DNA of 19,335 nt from assembly GCA_003455715.1 (NCBI GenBank), contig DMQJ01000137.1, positions 5,234 through 24,568 on the forward strand. The letters run 5' to 3'. Origin of the DNA: Acidimicrobiaceae bacterium. GTDB lineage: Bacteria > Actinomycetota > Acidimicrobiia > Acidimicrobiales > Ilumatobacteraceae. The translations under genes were made by a program, and so were the position numbers. How positions within the stretch are numbered: position 1 is the first letter of the stretch; every line of letters starts with the position of its first letter. Below are positions 7,323 through 14,305 of this stretch, one piece after another. The notes beneath the pieces were generated by a model that was not told where the DNA came from, searched no databases, and saw only the letters and a program-made list of their open reading frames with translations.

Positions 7323-8104
7323 CGGGCTCGCACCTCCGCGGCGATCGACTCGAACACCGATGCCAGCTCACCATCGTCGAGGCGGCTCCAGCCATCGGCG
7401 GTGATGGTGGCGACCACGGGGTAGATACCACGCAATGCATCCGGGCCGCCGGTGGCCGAGTCGGCGTCGGCGGCCTCCCACAAGCCACGGCAGGCCAACG
7501 CAACGGCGTCGTCGCGGCTCATGCCGTCGCGCCAACCGATCTTCACCACGGTGCCTGCGTGCAACATGCCCGAGCCGGTGGCCACGTAGTCGTGTTCCTC
7601 GTAGCGGCCACCGGTGACGTCGTACGTGAACAGGCGGCCCACCGAGCGCAGCAGGTCGTACCCGGCGAAGATGGGCACCACCACCATGCCCTGCATGGCT
7701 GCGGGCAGGTTGCCGCGCACCATCATGCTGAGCTGGTTGGCCTTGCCCTCCAGGCTGAGCGACGAACCCTCCACCTTCTCGTAGTGCTCGAGCTGCAGTT
7801 GGAAGAGCTTGATCATCTCCATCGCAGGCCCGGCGGCACCGGCAATGGCCACACCTGAATGCTGATCGGCCTGGACGACCTTCTCCATCCCTCGGTGGCT
7901 GATGAGGTTGCCGCTCGTCGCGCGGCGGTCGCCTGCCATCACCACGCCATCGCCGAATCGCAGGGCCACACACGTGGTGGCATGGGGAACCGACAGTTCG
8001 CCAACCGTCGAGTCGCTCGCGGATGGCGCGAGGCCGATGCGGCGCAGCAACTCGGGGAAGCTGGCCCCCGGGTCGTCGCCAGGGGTGAACAGTGGCATCG
8101 ACAT
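7319..8104 (-). CDS. prcB: Proteasome beta subunit PrcB (with propeptide)
   Basis: PrcB forms the inner catalytic rings of the 20S proteasome. The 261-residue precursor should be processed before Thr43, since VPHA is followed by TTCVALRFGDGVVMAGDRRA. In mature numbering, Asp17 (GDRR) and Lys33 (GMEKVV) fall where the N-terminal nucleophile mechanism requires them. The propeptide of about 42 residues is shorter than in M. tuberculosis (57). Other conserved segments are GMVVVPIFAGYD and YVATGSGMLHA. The start is ATG 8104, with another ATG two codons later. It begins 5 nt after the pup stop, and the purine-rich codons for Pup's KGG tail may contribute to its ribosome binding. Confidence 0.97.
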   Translation of the reverse strand: MSMPLFTPGDDPGASFPELLRRIGLAPSASDSTVGELSVPHATTCVALRFGDGVVMAGDRRATSGNLISHRGMEKVVQADQHSGVAIAGAAGPAMEMIKLFQLQLEHYEKVEGSSLSLEGKANQLSMMVRGNLPAAMQGMVVVPIFAGYDLLRSVGRLFTYDVTGGRYEEHDYVATGSGMLHAGTVVKIGWRDGMSRDDAVALACRGLWEAADADSATGGPDALRGIYPVVATITADGWSRLDDGELASVFESIAAEVRAR

Positions 8105-8109
8105 GAGGG

Positions 8110-8304
8110 CTACTGCCCACCCTTCTGCACGTACGACTTCACGAAGTCTTCGGCGTTCGTCTCGAGCACTTCGTCGATCTCGTCGAGCAGATCGTCGAGT
8201 TCGGCCTTCAACTTGTCGCCGCTCCCGGCAACTGCGGGCGCAGCCTCGACTGCTTCGTCGGTGCGACTCGGTGCCGGCTTCTGCTTTTGTGTGCGCTCTG
8301 CCAT
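8110..8304 (-). CDS. pup: Prokaryotic ubiquitin-like protein Pup
   Basis: Pup is the intrinsically disordered tag attached through its C-terminal residue to substrate lysines. At 64 residues it has the same length as M. tuberculosis Pup. The C-terminal half DDLLDEIDEVLETNAEDFVK is the region that binds the ARC coiled coil, and the end SYVQKGGQ is canonical. The final residue is Gln, so Dop must deamidate it to Glu before PafA can use it. The N-terminal part (KQKPAPSRT and an Ala-rich stretch) is variable, as is usual. A clear Shine-Dalgarno AAGGAC (8316-8311) lies 6 nt before the ATG. dop ends 30 nt upstream and prcB starts 5 nt downstream. Confidence 0.98.
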   Translation of the reverse strand: MAERTQKQKPAPSRTDEAVEAAPAVAGSGDKLKAELDDLLDEIDEVLETNAEDFVKSYVQKGGQ

Positions 8305-8334
8305 GTGTTGGTCCTTCGTACCTTCCAGGAGGTG

Positions 8335-9828
8335 TCAGGCCCCCAGCCGAGCCAACAGCTCGGCAGGGGTGTCGCTCTGGTCGATCAAGCTAGCCACCGC
8401 GGCGGCGGTGCCGCGCAACGGTTCTACCATCGGCACCCGCCGGAGCGGGTCGCGGCCCACATCGAACACCATCGAGTCCCAGTTGGCGGCCACGATGTCG
8501 TTGGGCCACTTGGCGAGACAACGCCCACGGAAGTAGGCGCGTGTGGTGGTGGGCGGCTCGGTGGTGGCCCGCCGCACGTCGTCGGGGTTCACCAGCACGT
8601 CGAGCCCGACTCGCCGGGCGAGGCACTTGCCCGGCCGCAGGTCGTGGTATTGCAGATCGAGCGCCTTCAGACGCGCATCGCCGGGGTGGGCCCCGTGGCG
8701 CTCTGCGAATCCCTCCACAAGGCGACGCTTGGCCACCCAGTCGACCTGGTGAGCGACCGAGTTCGGGTCGCGCTCCAGGCCTGTGAGGAGTTGCTCCCAC
8801 AGCGCCAGCACCTGGGTGCCGGTGGCCTCACCAACTGGCTCCAGGCCGTGGCTGCCCGCATAGGCCTTCGCCCGCTCGAACAGCCGCCACTGCACCTGCA
8901 GCGCAGTGAGGCGGCTGCCGTTGCGCAGCAGGATGGTGCGCCGCAGGGTCGGGTCGTGGCTCACCTGGCGGATGGCCGCAACGGGGTTGGCGAGTGCGAG
9001 GTCGTCGCCCAGCACGTCGTCTTCGATCATCGCCAGCACCAGGGCCGTGGCGCCCACCTTCACCAGCGTGGCCGTCTCGCTCATGTTGGCATCGCCGACG
9101 ATGACGTGGAGGCGTCGGTACTTGGAGGCATCGCAATGCGGTTCGTCGCGAGTGTTCACGATGGGCCGCTTCAGCGTGGTCTCCAGGCCAACTTCCTCCT
9201 CGAAGAAGTCGGCCCGTTGGCTGAGCTGAAACGGCACGTCGGAGGCGCTGCTGCCGGGCAGTTCGCAGCCGACCTTGCCGGCGCCCACCACCACCTGACG
9301 GGTGACGAAGTGAGGCGTGATCTGGGCGACGATGCGCGGAAACGGCACCTCGCGGGCGACCAGGTAGTTCTCGTGGCAGCCGTAGCTGTTGCCCTTGCCA
9401 TCCGAGTTGTTCTTGTGGCAGAGGATCTCCGCGCCCTCCGGAAGCAGCCGTGCGGCAGCAGCCATGCTCGCCTGGACGATTTCTTCTGCAGCGCGGTCGA
9501 ACACGAGTGCATCGAACGCGGTGAGGCACTCGGGCGTGCTGATCTCTGGGTGAGCGTGATCGACGTAGTAGCGGGCGCCGTTGGTGAGCACGGCGTTCAC
9601 CAACTGAGTCTCCACTTCAGGAGCCAGCAGGTCGTCGACGCTGAACCCCCGGGCGTCGGAGCCAGGGCGCTCGTGCACGAAGTCCCAGTCGATGCGCCGC
9701 TGCGCCGCGAGATAGGCGTTGATGAGCATCGACGACGCCGTCACCGGGTTGGCGATGCCGTCGGAAACCGGCCCGCGCACCAGGATGCCGTACTCGGTTT
9801 CGATGCCGCACACCTTCGGGATGGCCAC
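8335..9828 (-). CDS. dop: Deamidase/depupylase of Pup, Dop
   Basis: Dop converts the C-terminal Gln of Pup to Glu and also removes Pup from substrates. The 497-residue protein is homologous to PafA but has Dop features: KVCGIETEYGI at the N-terminus, YYVDHAHPEISTPE (87-100, Asp90 aligning with the catalytic Asp), and the extra segment around residues 45-70 (RIDWDFVHERPGSDARGF) that corresponds to the Dop-specific loop region. Other motifs are [38 protein letters not shown] and the C-terminal NWDSMVFDVG. I chose GTG 9828 because homology begins there. The frame stays open upstream without homology. It heads the pup-prcB-prcA-pxpABC operon. Confidence 0.97.
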   Translation of the reverse strand: MAIPKVCGIETEYGILVRGPVSDGIANPVTASSMLINAYLAAQRRIDWDFVHERPGSDARGFSVDDLLAPEVETQLVNAVLTNGARYYVDHAHPEISTPECLTAFDALVFDRAAEEIVQASMAAAARLLPEGAEILCHKNNSDGKGNSYGCHENYLVAREVPFPRIVAQITPHFVTRQVVVGAGKVGCELPGSSASDVPFQLSQRADFFEEEVGLETTLKRPIVNTRDEPHCDASKYRRLHVIVGDANMSETATLVKVGATALVLAMIEDDVLGDDLALANPVAAIRQVSHDPTLRRTILLRNGSRLTALQVQWRLFERAKAYAGSHGLEPVGEATGTQVLALWEQLLTGLERDPNSVAHQVDWVAKRRLVEGFAERHGAHPGDARLKALDLQYHDLRPGKCLARRVGLDVLVNPDDVRRATTEPPTTTRAYFRGRCLAKWPNDIVAANWDSMVFDVGRDPLRRVPMVEPLRGTAAAVASLIDQSDTPAELLARLGA

Positions 9829-9835
9829 GCCCCGC

Positions 9836-9841
9836 ACCCTA
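9836..9841 (-). promoter_or_regulatory. Candidate -10 box (TAGGGT, within TATAGGGT) of the dop-pup-prc-pxp operon
   Basis: On the minus strand TAGGGT lies exactly 7 nt before the dop GTG, as in a leaderless promoter. No Shine-Dalgarno sequence is found. The palindrome at 9857-9872 covers the stretch where the -35 region would be expected. Confidence 0.45.
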
Positions 9842-9856
9842 TAGCCACCCCTCCCG

Positions 9857-9872
9857 CCTTTTACGTAAAAGG
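9857..9872. promoter_or_regulatory. Perfect 16-bp palindrome CCTTTTACGTAAAAGG, candidate operator
   Basis: The 126-nt gap between divergent dop and the SalK-family gene contains the perfect inverted repeat CCTTTTACGTAAAAGG. Its AT-rich core stands out in DNA of high GC. It overlaps the position expected for the dop -35 element and lies about 82 nt upstream of the plus-strand gene. This placement suits a repressor or other dimeric regulator controlling dop, and perhaps both genes. I do not recognise it as a known consensus. Confidence 0.5.
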
Positions 9873-9954
9873 TGACAGGGCGTGACCAGGCGCGACGGGT
9901 CCGGCGATGTGACACAAACCAGCCCCCCGCTGCCGCGACGGCAAGACTGGGGAG

Positions 9955-10833
9955 ATGACCGACTGGTTCGACATCACCCGCCGGAATGCACGCTCGGTAC
10001 AGACCACCATTGGGTGGATCTTCTGGGACCCCGGCGCCGTCAGCCGCTACCAGCAGGCCGGGCTGCCCGATGGCCTCGCGGGCCCACTCGGCTACATGGC
10101 GGCCCGCTGCGCACCACTCGCAGGAGCAGGCCCAGATGCAGTCATCGCCGCATTCGGCAGCATCAGCCCTGCCGGCATTCGGGGCGCCTTCTCGCTGCTC
10201 GGCTCGCCCGCCCGGTTCGAGCAGATGTGGGCGGCCCGCGACGCTGCCGTGTCGGAGGGACTCACTCAGTACGCCCCTGCCATCGTCGACCCGCTCATCG
10301 AGCTTGGCCCCATCCTGTGGCCAGTGGTGGATCAACTGCCACTGGTCGGCCGAACCTTCTTCGGAGCTCACCTACGCATGCCGCGCCCCTCCGACCCGCT
10401 GCTGTCGGGTTGGCATGCCGTGAACTGCCTGCGCGAGTGGCGTGGCGACACGCACTGGGCGGTCGTAGTGGCTGCTGGCCTCACCCATGCCGAGGCGTCC
10501 ATCATCCACAACGCCTGGCTCGGGTACGAACGCGATTGGTTGGCGCGATCGCGTGGCACCACCCCCGACGACTTGGCTGCCGGATGGGCGGCGCTGGAGC
10601 GGAAGGGCCTCGTGACCGACGGAGAGGTCAACGCCGACGGCATTGCACTGCGTCAACGCATCGAGGACGACACCGACCGACTCACCACCCTTCCCTGGGA
10701 GTTGCTCGGCGAGGAGCGTTCGACGTGGTTCGCCGACGCCTTCGAACCGCCCTGTGAACTGCTGCTGCGCCGGGTGGACGACACGGCCGGCCCCAACTAT
10801 CAGCCTGCGTCGCGCGTGCGACCCGGGCGCTGA
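9955..10833 (+). CDS. SCO6745/SalK-family protein (function unknown)
   Basis: The 292-residue protein resembles the actinobacterial SCO6745 family, also labelled SalK. It has an N-terminal region of the type FWDPGAVSRYQQAGL, a middle segment GYMAARCAPLAGAGPDAV, and the well-conserved WHAVNCLREWRGDTHWAVVV followed by AAGLTHAEA. A winged-helix-like C-terminus contains GWAALERKGLVTDG. The biochemical role is unknown; a DNA-binding or small-molecule-sensing role has been suggested only from fold. The ATG directly abuts a GGGGAG purine run, closer than an ideal Shine-Dalgarno. It is divergent from dop and convergent with arc, so it splits the proteasome locus. No signal peptide or membrane segment is seen. 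Confidence 0.8.
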   Translation: MTDWFDITRRNARSVQTTIGWIFWDPGAVSRYQQAGLPDGLAGPLGYMAARCAPLAGAGPDAVIAAFGSISPAGIRGAFSLLGSPARFEQMWAARDAAVSEGLTQYAPAIVDPLIELGPILWPVVDQLPLVGRTFFGAHLRMPRPSDPLLSGWHAVNCLREWRGDTHWAVVVAAGLTHAEASIIHNAWLGYERDWLARSRGTTPDDLAAGWAALERKGLVTDGEVNADGIALRQRIEDDTDRLTTLPWELLGEERSTWFADAFEPPCELLLRRVDDTAGPNYQPASRVRPGR

Positions 10834-10843
10834 GCAGTCAGCG
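10828..10843. terminator. Hairpin between the convergent SalK-family gene and arc
   Basis: CGCTGA and TCAGCG form a perfect 6-bp stem with loop GCAG. The stem includes the stop codon of the plus-strand gene and fills the 12-nt gap before the arc stop. It could act as a compact bidirectional terminator, although there is no T-tract. Confidence 0.4.
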
Positions 10844-10845
10844 AC

Positions 10846-12585
10846 CTACAGGTACTGGCCAGTCGCTACCCGTTCGATGGCGCGGCCACCCTCTCGATCG
10901 GCGTCGCGTCCCTTCACCAGCGTGCGGATGAACACGATGCGCTCGCCCTTCTTGCCGCTGATCTTCGCCCAGTCGTCGGGGTTGGTGGTGTTGGGGAGGT
11001 CCTCGTTCTCCTTGAACTCGTCGACGCAGGCCTGCAGCAGGTGCGAGACGCGGAGACCGTGCTGCTTGTGGTCGAGGAAGTCCTTGATCGCCATCTTCTT
11101 GGCCCGGTCGACGATGTTCTGGATCATCGCCCCGGAGTTGAAGTCCTTGAAGTAGAGGATCTCCTTGTCGCCGTTGGCGTAGGTCACCTCGAGGAAGCGG
11201 TTCTCCTCGGTCTCGGTGTACATCCGCTCGACGGTCGCCTGGATCATCCCGCTGACGCAGGACTCGCGGTCACCGCCGAACTCGGCCACGTCGTCACCGT
11301 GGAGCGGCAGCTCGGAGGTGAGGTACTTGGAGAAGATGTCGCGCGCCGACTCGGCGTCCGGGCGCTCGATCTTGATCTTCACGTCGAGACGGCCGGGCCG
11401 CAGGATCGCGGGATCGATCATGTCCTCGCGGTTGGACGCGCCGATGACCAGGACGTTCTCGAGCGTCTCGACACCGTCGATCTCGCTGAGCAACTGCGGG
11501 ACGATGGTGTTCTCGACGTCGGAGGAGACACCCGAGCCGCGCGTGCGGAACAGCGAGTCCATCTCGTCGAAGAACACGATGACGGGCCAGCCTTCTTCGC
11601 TCTTCTCACGCGCTCGCTGGAACACCATGCGGATCTGCCGCTCGGTCTCGCCGACGTACTTGTTCAGCAGCTCGGGACCCTTGATGTTGAGGAAGTAGGA
11701 GCGTCCGGACTCGCCCGTGCGCTCGGAGACCTTCTTGGCCAGCGACGCCGCGACGGCCTTGGCGATCATCGTCTTGCCGCAGCCCGGCGGGCCGTAGAGC
11801 AGGATGCCCTTCGGCGCCGGAAGCTGGTGTTCGGCGAAGAGCTCCTGGTAGAGGAACGGCAGCTCGACGGCGTCGGCGATCTGTTCGATCTGGTCGTCGA
11901 GGCCACCGATGTCGGCGTAGCTGATGTCGGGGACTTCCTCCAGCAGCAGGTCTTCCACCTCGGGGCGGGGCAGCTTCTCGAGCAGCAGGTTGCTGCGCAC
12001 GTCGAGGCGCATGGTGTCGCCGCTGCGGAGATGATGCCCGCGCAAGGCATCGGCCAGTTCGCACACTCGCTCTTCGTCGGCTCGCCCCACCACCAGGGCG
12101 CGAACGCCGTCGTCGAGCAGCTCCTTGATGGTGACCACTTCGCCCGTGCCTTCCGACTCACGGGCCTGGACGACGTTGAAGCTCTCGTTGAGCACCACTT
12201 CGGCACCCCGGTCGAGCGACTCGTGATCGATGTCGGGGTGCAGGCTCACCCGCATCTTGCGGCCGCTGGTGAGAACGTCGACCGTGCCATCGTCGTTCTT
12301 GCCCACCACGACGCCATACGCCGACGGGGGCTGGGTGAGCTTGTCGACCTCGTCCCGCAGGGCTGCGATGTGGTCGCGGGCCTCCCGCAAGGTGTAGCTG
12401 AGCTTCTCGTTCTGCGACACCGCTTGTGCCAACTGGCCCTTGGTCTCCAGCAACCGTTCTTCCAACGCCCGCTGACGTTTGGGGGCGTCGGCCAGCTTCC
12501 GCCGGAGCTGCTCCACCTCTTCGTCGAGCACCGCCACCTGCGCCTGCAGCACGGCGACGTCGTCGCTGCTGTTCGCTTCGCTCAT
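10846..12585 (-). CDS. arc: Proteasome-associated AAA+ ATPase ARC/Mpa
   Basis: ARC (Mpa in mycobacteria) is the hexameric ring that recognises Pup, unfolds the tagged protein and feeds it to the 20S core. The 579-residue protein has an N-terminal coiled coil (about 8-84) that binds Pup, tandem OB-fold regions (about 88-215), and one AAA module. The AAA module shows Walker A GPPGCGKT (265-272), Walker B VIVFFDE (335-341) and LRPGRLD (395-401) with the arginine-finger region. It ends GQYL, the penultimate-Tyr motif that docks into the alpha ring. The start is ATG 12585. TAGGTT lies 6 nt upstream with GTCACA 17 nt further up, suggesting a leaderless promoter. It is transcribed toward the proteasome genes but separated from them by a gene on the other strand. 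Confidence 0.98.
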   Translation of the reverse strand: MSEANSSDDVAVLQAQVAVLDEEVEQLRRKLADAPKRQRALEERLLETKGQLAQAVSQNEKLSYTLREARDHIAALRDEVDKLTQPPSAYGVVVGKNDDGTVDVLTSGRKMRVSLHPDIDHESLDRGAEVVLNESFNVVQARESEGTGEVVTIKELLDDGVRALVVGRADEERVCELADALRGHHLRSGDTMRLDVRSNLLLEKLPRPEVEDLLLEEVPDISYADIGGLDDQIEQIADAVELPFLYQELFAEHQLPAPKGILLYGPPGCGKTMIAKAVAASLAKKVSERTGESGRSYFLNIKGPELLNKYVGETERQIRMVFQRAREKSEEGWPVIVFFDEMDSLFRTRGSGVSSDVENTIVPQLLSEIDGVETLENVLVIGASNREDMIDPAILRPGRLDVKIKIERPDAESARDIFSKYLTSELPLHGDDVAEFGGDRESCVSGMIQATVERMYTETEENRFLEVTYANGDKEILYFKDFNSGAMIQNIVDRAKKMAIKDFLDHKQHGLRVSHLLQACVDEFKENEDLPNTTNPDDWAKISGKKGERIVFIRTLVKGRDADREGGRAIERVATGQYL

Positions 12586-12591
12586 GGACGG

Positions 12592-12620
12592 AACCTAACA
12601 CCACCCGCCGGTGCTGTGAC
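12592..12620 (-). promoter_or_regulatory. Candidate promoter of arc (GTCACA, 17 nt, TAGGTT)
   Basis: On the minus strand a -35-like GTCACA (12620-12615) and a -10-like TAGGTT (12597-12592) are separated by 17 nt. The -10 ends 6 nt before the ATG, fitting leaderless transcription. It lies in the 131-nt region divergent with the ferredoxin gene. Confidence 0.5.
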
Positions 12621-12673
12621 GTCCACGACAGGGACCTTCGTCCATGAACTGCGCAGAGCGGTACCGGCCCATG

Positions 12674-12679
12674 TATGCT
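12674..12679 (+). promoter_or_regulatory. Weak candidate -10 (TATGCT) of the ferredoxin gene
   Basis: TATGCT lies 37 nt before the ferredoxin ATG, leaving a short leader with a good ribosome binding site (AGGAG at 12704-12708). No convincing -35 is seen. Confidence 0.3.
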
Positions 12680-12716
12680 CGCCTGCGTCTGACCCTCGAC
12701 GCTAGGAGACGCAAGA

Positions 12717-12962
12717 ATGAAGGTCTGGATCGACCAGGATCTGTGCACCGGTGACGGTCTGTGCGAGGAGATCGCACCCGACGTTTTCACCCTGCTGGAC
12801 GATGGCCTGGCATACGTGAAGGAAGGCGACAAGATCTTCGCGACCGCCAAGGGCAACCCGCAGGGCGCCGAGGGTATGGCCAACATCCCCGACAACAAGC
12901 TCGACGGCGTCATCGAGAGCGCCGAGGAGTGCCCCGGCGAGTGCATCTTCATCGAGCCCTGA
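12717..12962 (+). CDS. Small ferredoxin, likely single [3Fe-4S] or Asp-ligated [4Fe-4S] cluster
   Basis: The 81-residue acidic protein has Cys10-x2-Asp13-x2-Cys16 near the N-terminus and Cys72-Pro73 near the C-terminus, a pattern of single-cluster ferredoxins in which Asp replaces the middle cysteine. Cys76 is an additional cysteine. It should be a soluble low-potential electron carrier, for example for a cytochrome P450 or another oxidoreductase. No partner enzyme is nearby. AGGAG lies 8 nt before the ATG. It is monocistronic, divergent from arc, and ends at a strong hairpin. The family call is secure but the physiological partner is unknown. Confidence 0.92.
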   Translation: MKVWIDQDLCTGDGLCEEIAPDVFTLLDDGLAYVKEGDKIFATAKGNPQGAEGMANIPDNKLDGVIESAEECPGECIFIEP

Positions 12963-12991
12963 TCGCTCGCTGACCAACCGAATGTGAAGTG

Positions 12992-13017
12992 AAGGGGCGG
13001 CCGCGAGGCCGCTCCTT
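12992..13017. terminator. Strong GC-rich hairpin with GCGA tetraloop, bidirectional terminator
   Basis: AAGGGGCGGCC pairs with GGCCGCTCCTT, an 11-bp stem with a single G-T wobble, around a GCGA (GNRA-type) loop. It sits 29 nt after the ferredoxin stop and just before the stop of the convergent acetyltransferase gene, so it can serve both transcripts. No T-tract follows, as is common in high-GC actinobacteria. Confidence 0.7.
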
Positions 13018-13022
13018 CGCAT

Positions 13023-13529
13023 TCACAGGTGGCGGCGCATGGCTCCCCGCGGCAACACGTCGAGGCCTGCGTTGCGCTCAGCCTGCCGCACCGCCGACAA
13101 CTCCGGTCCGCATGCAGCATCAGGGAGCACCCGAAAGCCCAAGCGTTCGTAGTACGGGCCGTTCCATGGAACGTTCACGAATGTCGTCAGCGTCACAGCG
13201 TCGAGGCCCTGCCCGCTGGCCCACTCGCACACCTGTCCCACCAGCAGACTGCCGATACCCCGACCTGCAGCTGAGCGACGCACGCTCACCTGGTCGAGGT
13301 GGCCCTCGGCGTCGACAACCGACGCGGCGGCATAGCCCACCACCGCCCCGTCGATCTCTGCCACCCACACCGTGCCCGACCGCACATGGTCGGCCAGCAC
13401 CTCAACCGCCGGCGGTGGATCGTCGGCCACCCGGTCGAGCCCGATGGCACGGAACATCTCTCCCGCATCGACCTCGATGTCCTGCATGATCGGGATGTCG
13501 TCGAGGGTCGCGGGGCGGACCTGCACCAT
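13023..13529 (-). CDS. GNAT-family N-acetyltransferase
   Basis: The 168-residue protein has the GNAT fold: an N-terminal VRPATLDDIPIMQDIEVDAG, the strand TVWVAEIDGAVVGYAAASVV, then motif A LDQVSVRRSAAGRGIGSLLV (78-97) with the acetyl-CoA pyrophosphate loop R-x-x-G-R-G-x-G. The family-typical PYYERLGFRVLP (125-136) follows. The substrate cannot be inferred. I start at ATG 13529, 2 nt after the trmI stop. Upstream in-frame codons lie in trmI without homology. As the last gene of the carrier-TtuA-TrmI operon it could modify a tRNA, a protein or a small molecule. It ends next to the hairpin at 12992-13017. Confidence 0.9.
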   Translation of the reverse strand: MVQVRPATLDDIPIMQDIEVDAGEMFRAIGLDRVADDPPPAVEVLADHVRSGTVWVAEIDGAVVGYAAASVVDAEGHLDQVSVRRSAAGRGIGSLLVGQVCEWASGQGLDAVTLTTFVNVPWNGPYYERLGFRVLPDAACGPELSAVRQAERNAGLDVLPRGAMRRHL

Positions 13530-13531
13530 GC

Positions 13532-14305
13532 TCACTCGCCGAGGAACCGACCGACAGTGAGGAAGCCGGTGTGAGCCACCATCCGGTGGTCGGGCCGCAC
13601 CGCCTGGCCTTCGACGTACCACCCGCGGTGCAGCACCTCAAGCGTGCGGGTGCCGTTCCACATCTTGTTGGCCATCGACTCGCGCACCTGGGCAGCCTGC
13701 ATGATCGACGGCGTGTAGGCCACCAGAATGCCGCCCCGACGGAGCGCCCCTGGGGCGTGTGGCACGACGCGCCACGGTTCCGGTAGGTCGAGCACGATGC
13801 GATCGAGGTCGGTCTCGTCGATGCCCTCGTAGCAGTCGCGCAGGTGGAGGTGATAGCGGTCGAGCACCTCCTCACCCAGGAACGACTTCACGTTGGCTCG
13901 CGCCCGGGCAAGAAAGTCGTCGCGGATCTCGTAGCCGACGATCTCGGCCCCCCAGCGCAGCATGGTCATGCTCAGAGCGCCCGAGCCGACGCCGCTCTCG
14001 AGCACCTTCACGCCCGGACCGATGTCGGCCAGCATGCAGATGGGCGCAAGATCCTTCGGGTAGATCACCTGAGCGCCTCGGGGCATCTCCAACACGAAGT
14101 CCTCGAGCGTCGGCCGCAGGCATGTGTACTTGGCCCCACGCGTGCTCAGTGCGACGATGCCCTCGGGCTGGCCGATGATCTCGCCGTGGGGGATGAACCC
14201 GGCATGGCTGTGGAACTCGGCCCCCTCGGCGAGCGTGATCAGGTAGCGGCGCTGCTTGGTATCGAGCAGCAGCACCTTGTCGCCCGCGGCGAACGGTCGG
14301 CTCAT
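13532..14305 (-). CDS. trmI: tRNA (adenine-58-N1)-methyltransferase TrmI
   Basis: TrmI makes m1A58 in the T-loop of tRNAs using S-adenosylmethionine. The 257-residue protein has a small N-terminal beta domain (GDKVLLLDTKQRRYLITL), the segment GFIPHGEIIGQPEG, the SAM motif VLESGVGSGALS (101-112), the acidic GYEIRDDF, the catalytic-site motif LDLPEPW (172-178) and C-terminal PDHRMVAHTGFL. This matches M. tuberculosis Rv2118c, also found near the proteasome genes. The ATG overlaps the ttuA stop by 4 nt. Coupling to a T54 thiolase is meaningful because both enzymes act on the same tRNA arm. Confidence 0.96.
   Translation of the reverse strand: MSRPFAAGDKVLLLDTKQRRYLITLAEGAEFHSHAGFIPHGEIIGQPEGIVALSTRGAKYTCLRPTLEDFVLEMPRGAQVIYPKDLAPICMLADIGPGVKVLESGVGSGALSMTMLRWGAEIVGYEIRDDFLARARANVKSFLGEEVLDRYHLHLRDCYEGIDETDLDRIVLDLPEPWRVVPHAPGALRRGGILVAYTPSIMQAAQVRESMANKMWNGTRTLEVLHRGWYVEGQAVRPDHRMVAHTGFLTVGRFLGE

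Noticed and set aside
8287..9885. A 532-codon plus-strand frame opposite dop
   Set aside because: Antisense to dop, which matches Dop from end to end. No independent evidence of coding.
9829..10371. Extension of dop upstream through the palindrome region
   Set aside because: Homology begins at GTG 9828. The extension would run antisense through the SalK-family gene and across the putative promoter.
11041..12705. A 554-codon plus-strand frame opposite arc
   Set aside because: arc is certain from its AAA+ motifs; the antisense frame has no domain and is the usual high-GC shadow.
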